From Rickettsiales bacterium (lineage in GTDB: Bacteria > Pseudomonadota > Alphaproteobacteria > Rickettsiales > UBA1997), in contig CANMEW010000081.1 in assembly GCA_947496905.1 (NCBI GenBank), forward strand, positions 1-5,721: 5,721 bases of DNA. The letters run 5' to 3'. The notes beneath the pieces were generated by a model. It worked only from the letters and a program-made list of their open reading frames with translations, had not been told where the DNA came from and made no database searches. Shown piece by piece: positions 5,635-5,721 of this stretch (positions within the stretch are counted from its first letter, which is position 1; each line of letters begins with the position of its first letter). The translations under genes were made by a program, and so were the position numbers.

Positions 5635-5721
5635 AAAAACTTTCTCAGCAATTTTTACATTCGCTTAAGCCAGCATTTTCTTGCGCTCTAATGTGATGTT
5701 GTAATTGAGGAGAGTAATGGC
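5635..5721 (-). pseudogene. 5' remnant of the sensor gene, separated by an in-frame stop
   Basis: Going upstream from the ATG of the sensor fragment, ten codons in the same frame lead to a TAA (complement of 5665-5667). Beyond it the frame is open again for 18 codons to the window edge (AITLLNYNITLERKKMLA). This reads naturally as the stretch after a first membrane helix and continues into ANVKIAEKVFMEQVEQTEKL without a frame change. A nonsense mutation in a once-continuous membrane sensor gene is the simplest explanation. A single base change would restore continuity. Confidence 0.55.

Overview
This window looks like a piece of an A+T-rich alphaproteobacterial chromosome, perhaps from a host-associated (Rickettsiales-like) lineage. 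Four things suggest this. The Rieske protein and cytochrome b are of the alphaproteobacterial/mitochondrial type. A canonical alphaproteobacterial UbiG is present. Convincing Shine-Dalgarno sequences are scarce. The intergenic space is packed with palindromes, and one sensor gene is decaying. The lineage is an inference from protein character and genome style, not from a phylogeny.

Layout. Positions 1-952, minus strand: start of a cytochrome bc1 operon, with the Rieske protein (petA) followed 3 bases later by cytochrome b (petB), which runs off the left edge. Positions 953-1418: a gene-free divergent region holding a 60-bp inverted repeat next to the petA start, two compact GC-rich palindromes, a 190-bp MITE-like element, a second strong inverted repeat and a weaker one. 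Positions 1419-1868, plus: dUTPase (dut). Positions 1869-2450: a repeat-rich spacer with a 72-bp perfect direct repeat, four copies of a short A/T-rich hairpin, and a second, inverted copy of the MITE-like element. Positions 2451-4880, plus: an E1-like ThiF/MoeB-family adenylyltransferase, Era GTPase and UbiG, tightly packed (10-nt gap, then a 4-nt overlap) and probably co-transcribed. Positions 4906-5721, minus, convergent with ubiG: the extracytoplasmic sensor part of what looks like a membrane histidine kinase, cut off after its second membrane segment and interrupted by an in-frame stop.

How the genes work together. petA/petB encode two of the three bc1 core subunits, which oxidise ubiquinol; UbiG supplies both O-methylations of ubiquinone synthesis, so the two flanks of the window are linked functionally through quinone. 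dut, the E1-like enzyme and era are housekeeping genes (nucleotide hygiene, activation of a sulfur-carrier or ubiquitin-like protein, 30S ribosome maturation).

The most unusual part is not a gene. It is the 953-2450 region, where dut is bracketed by inverted copies of a small non-autonomous element, each with 4-bp flanking direct repeats, and is followed by a separate repeat family that includes the dut stop codon. I found no evidence of a new defence or metabolic system here.
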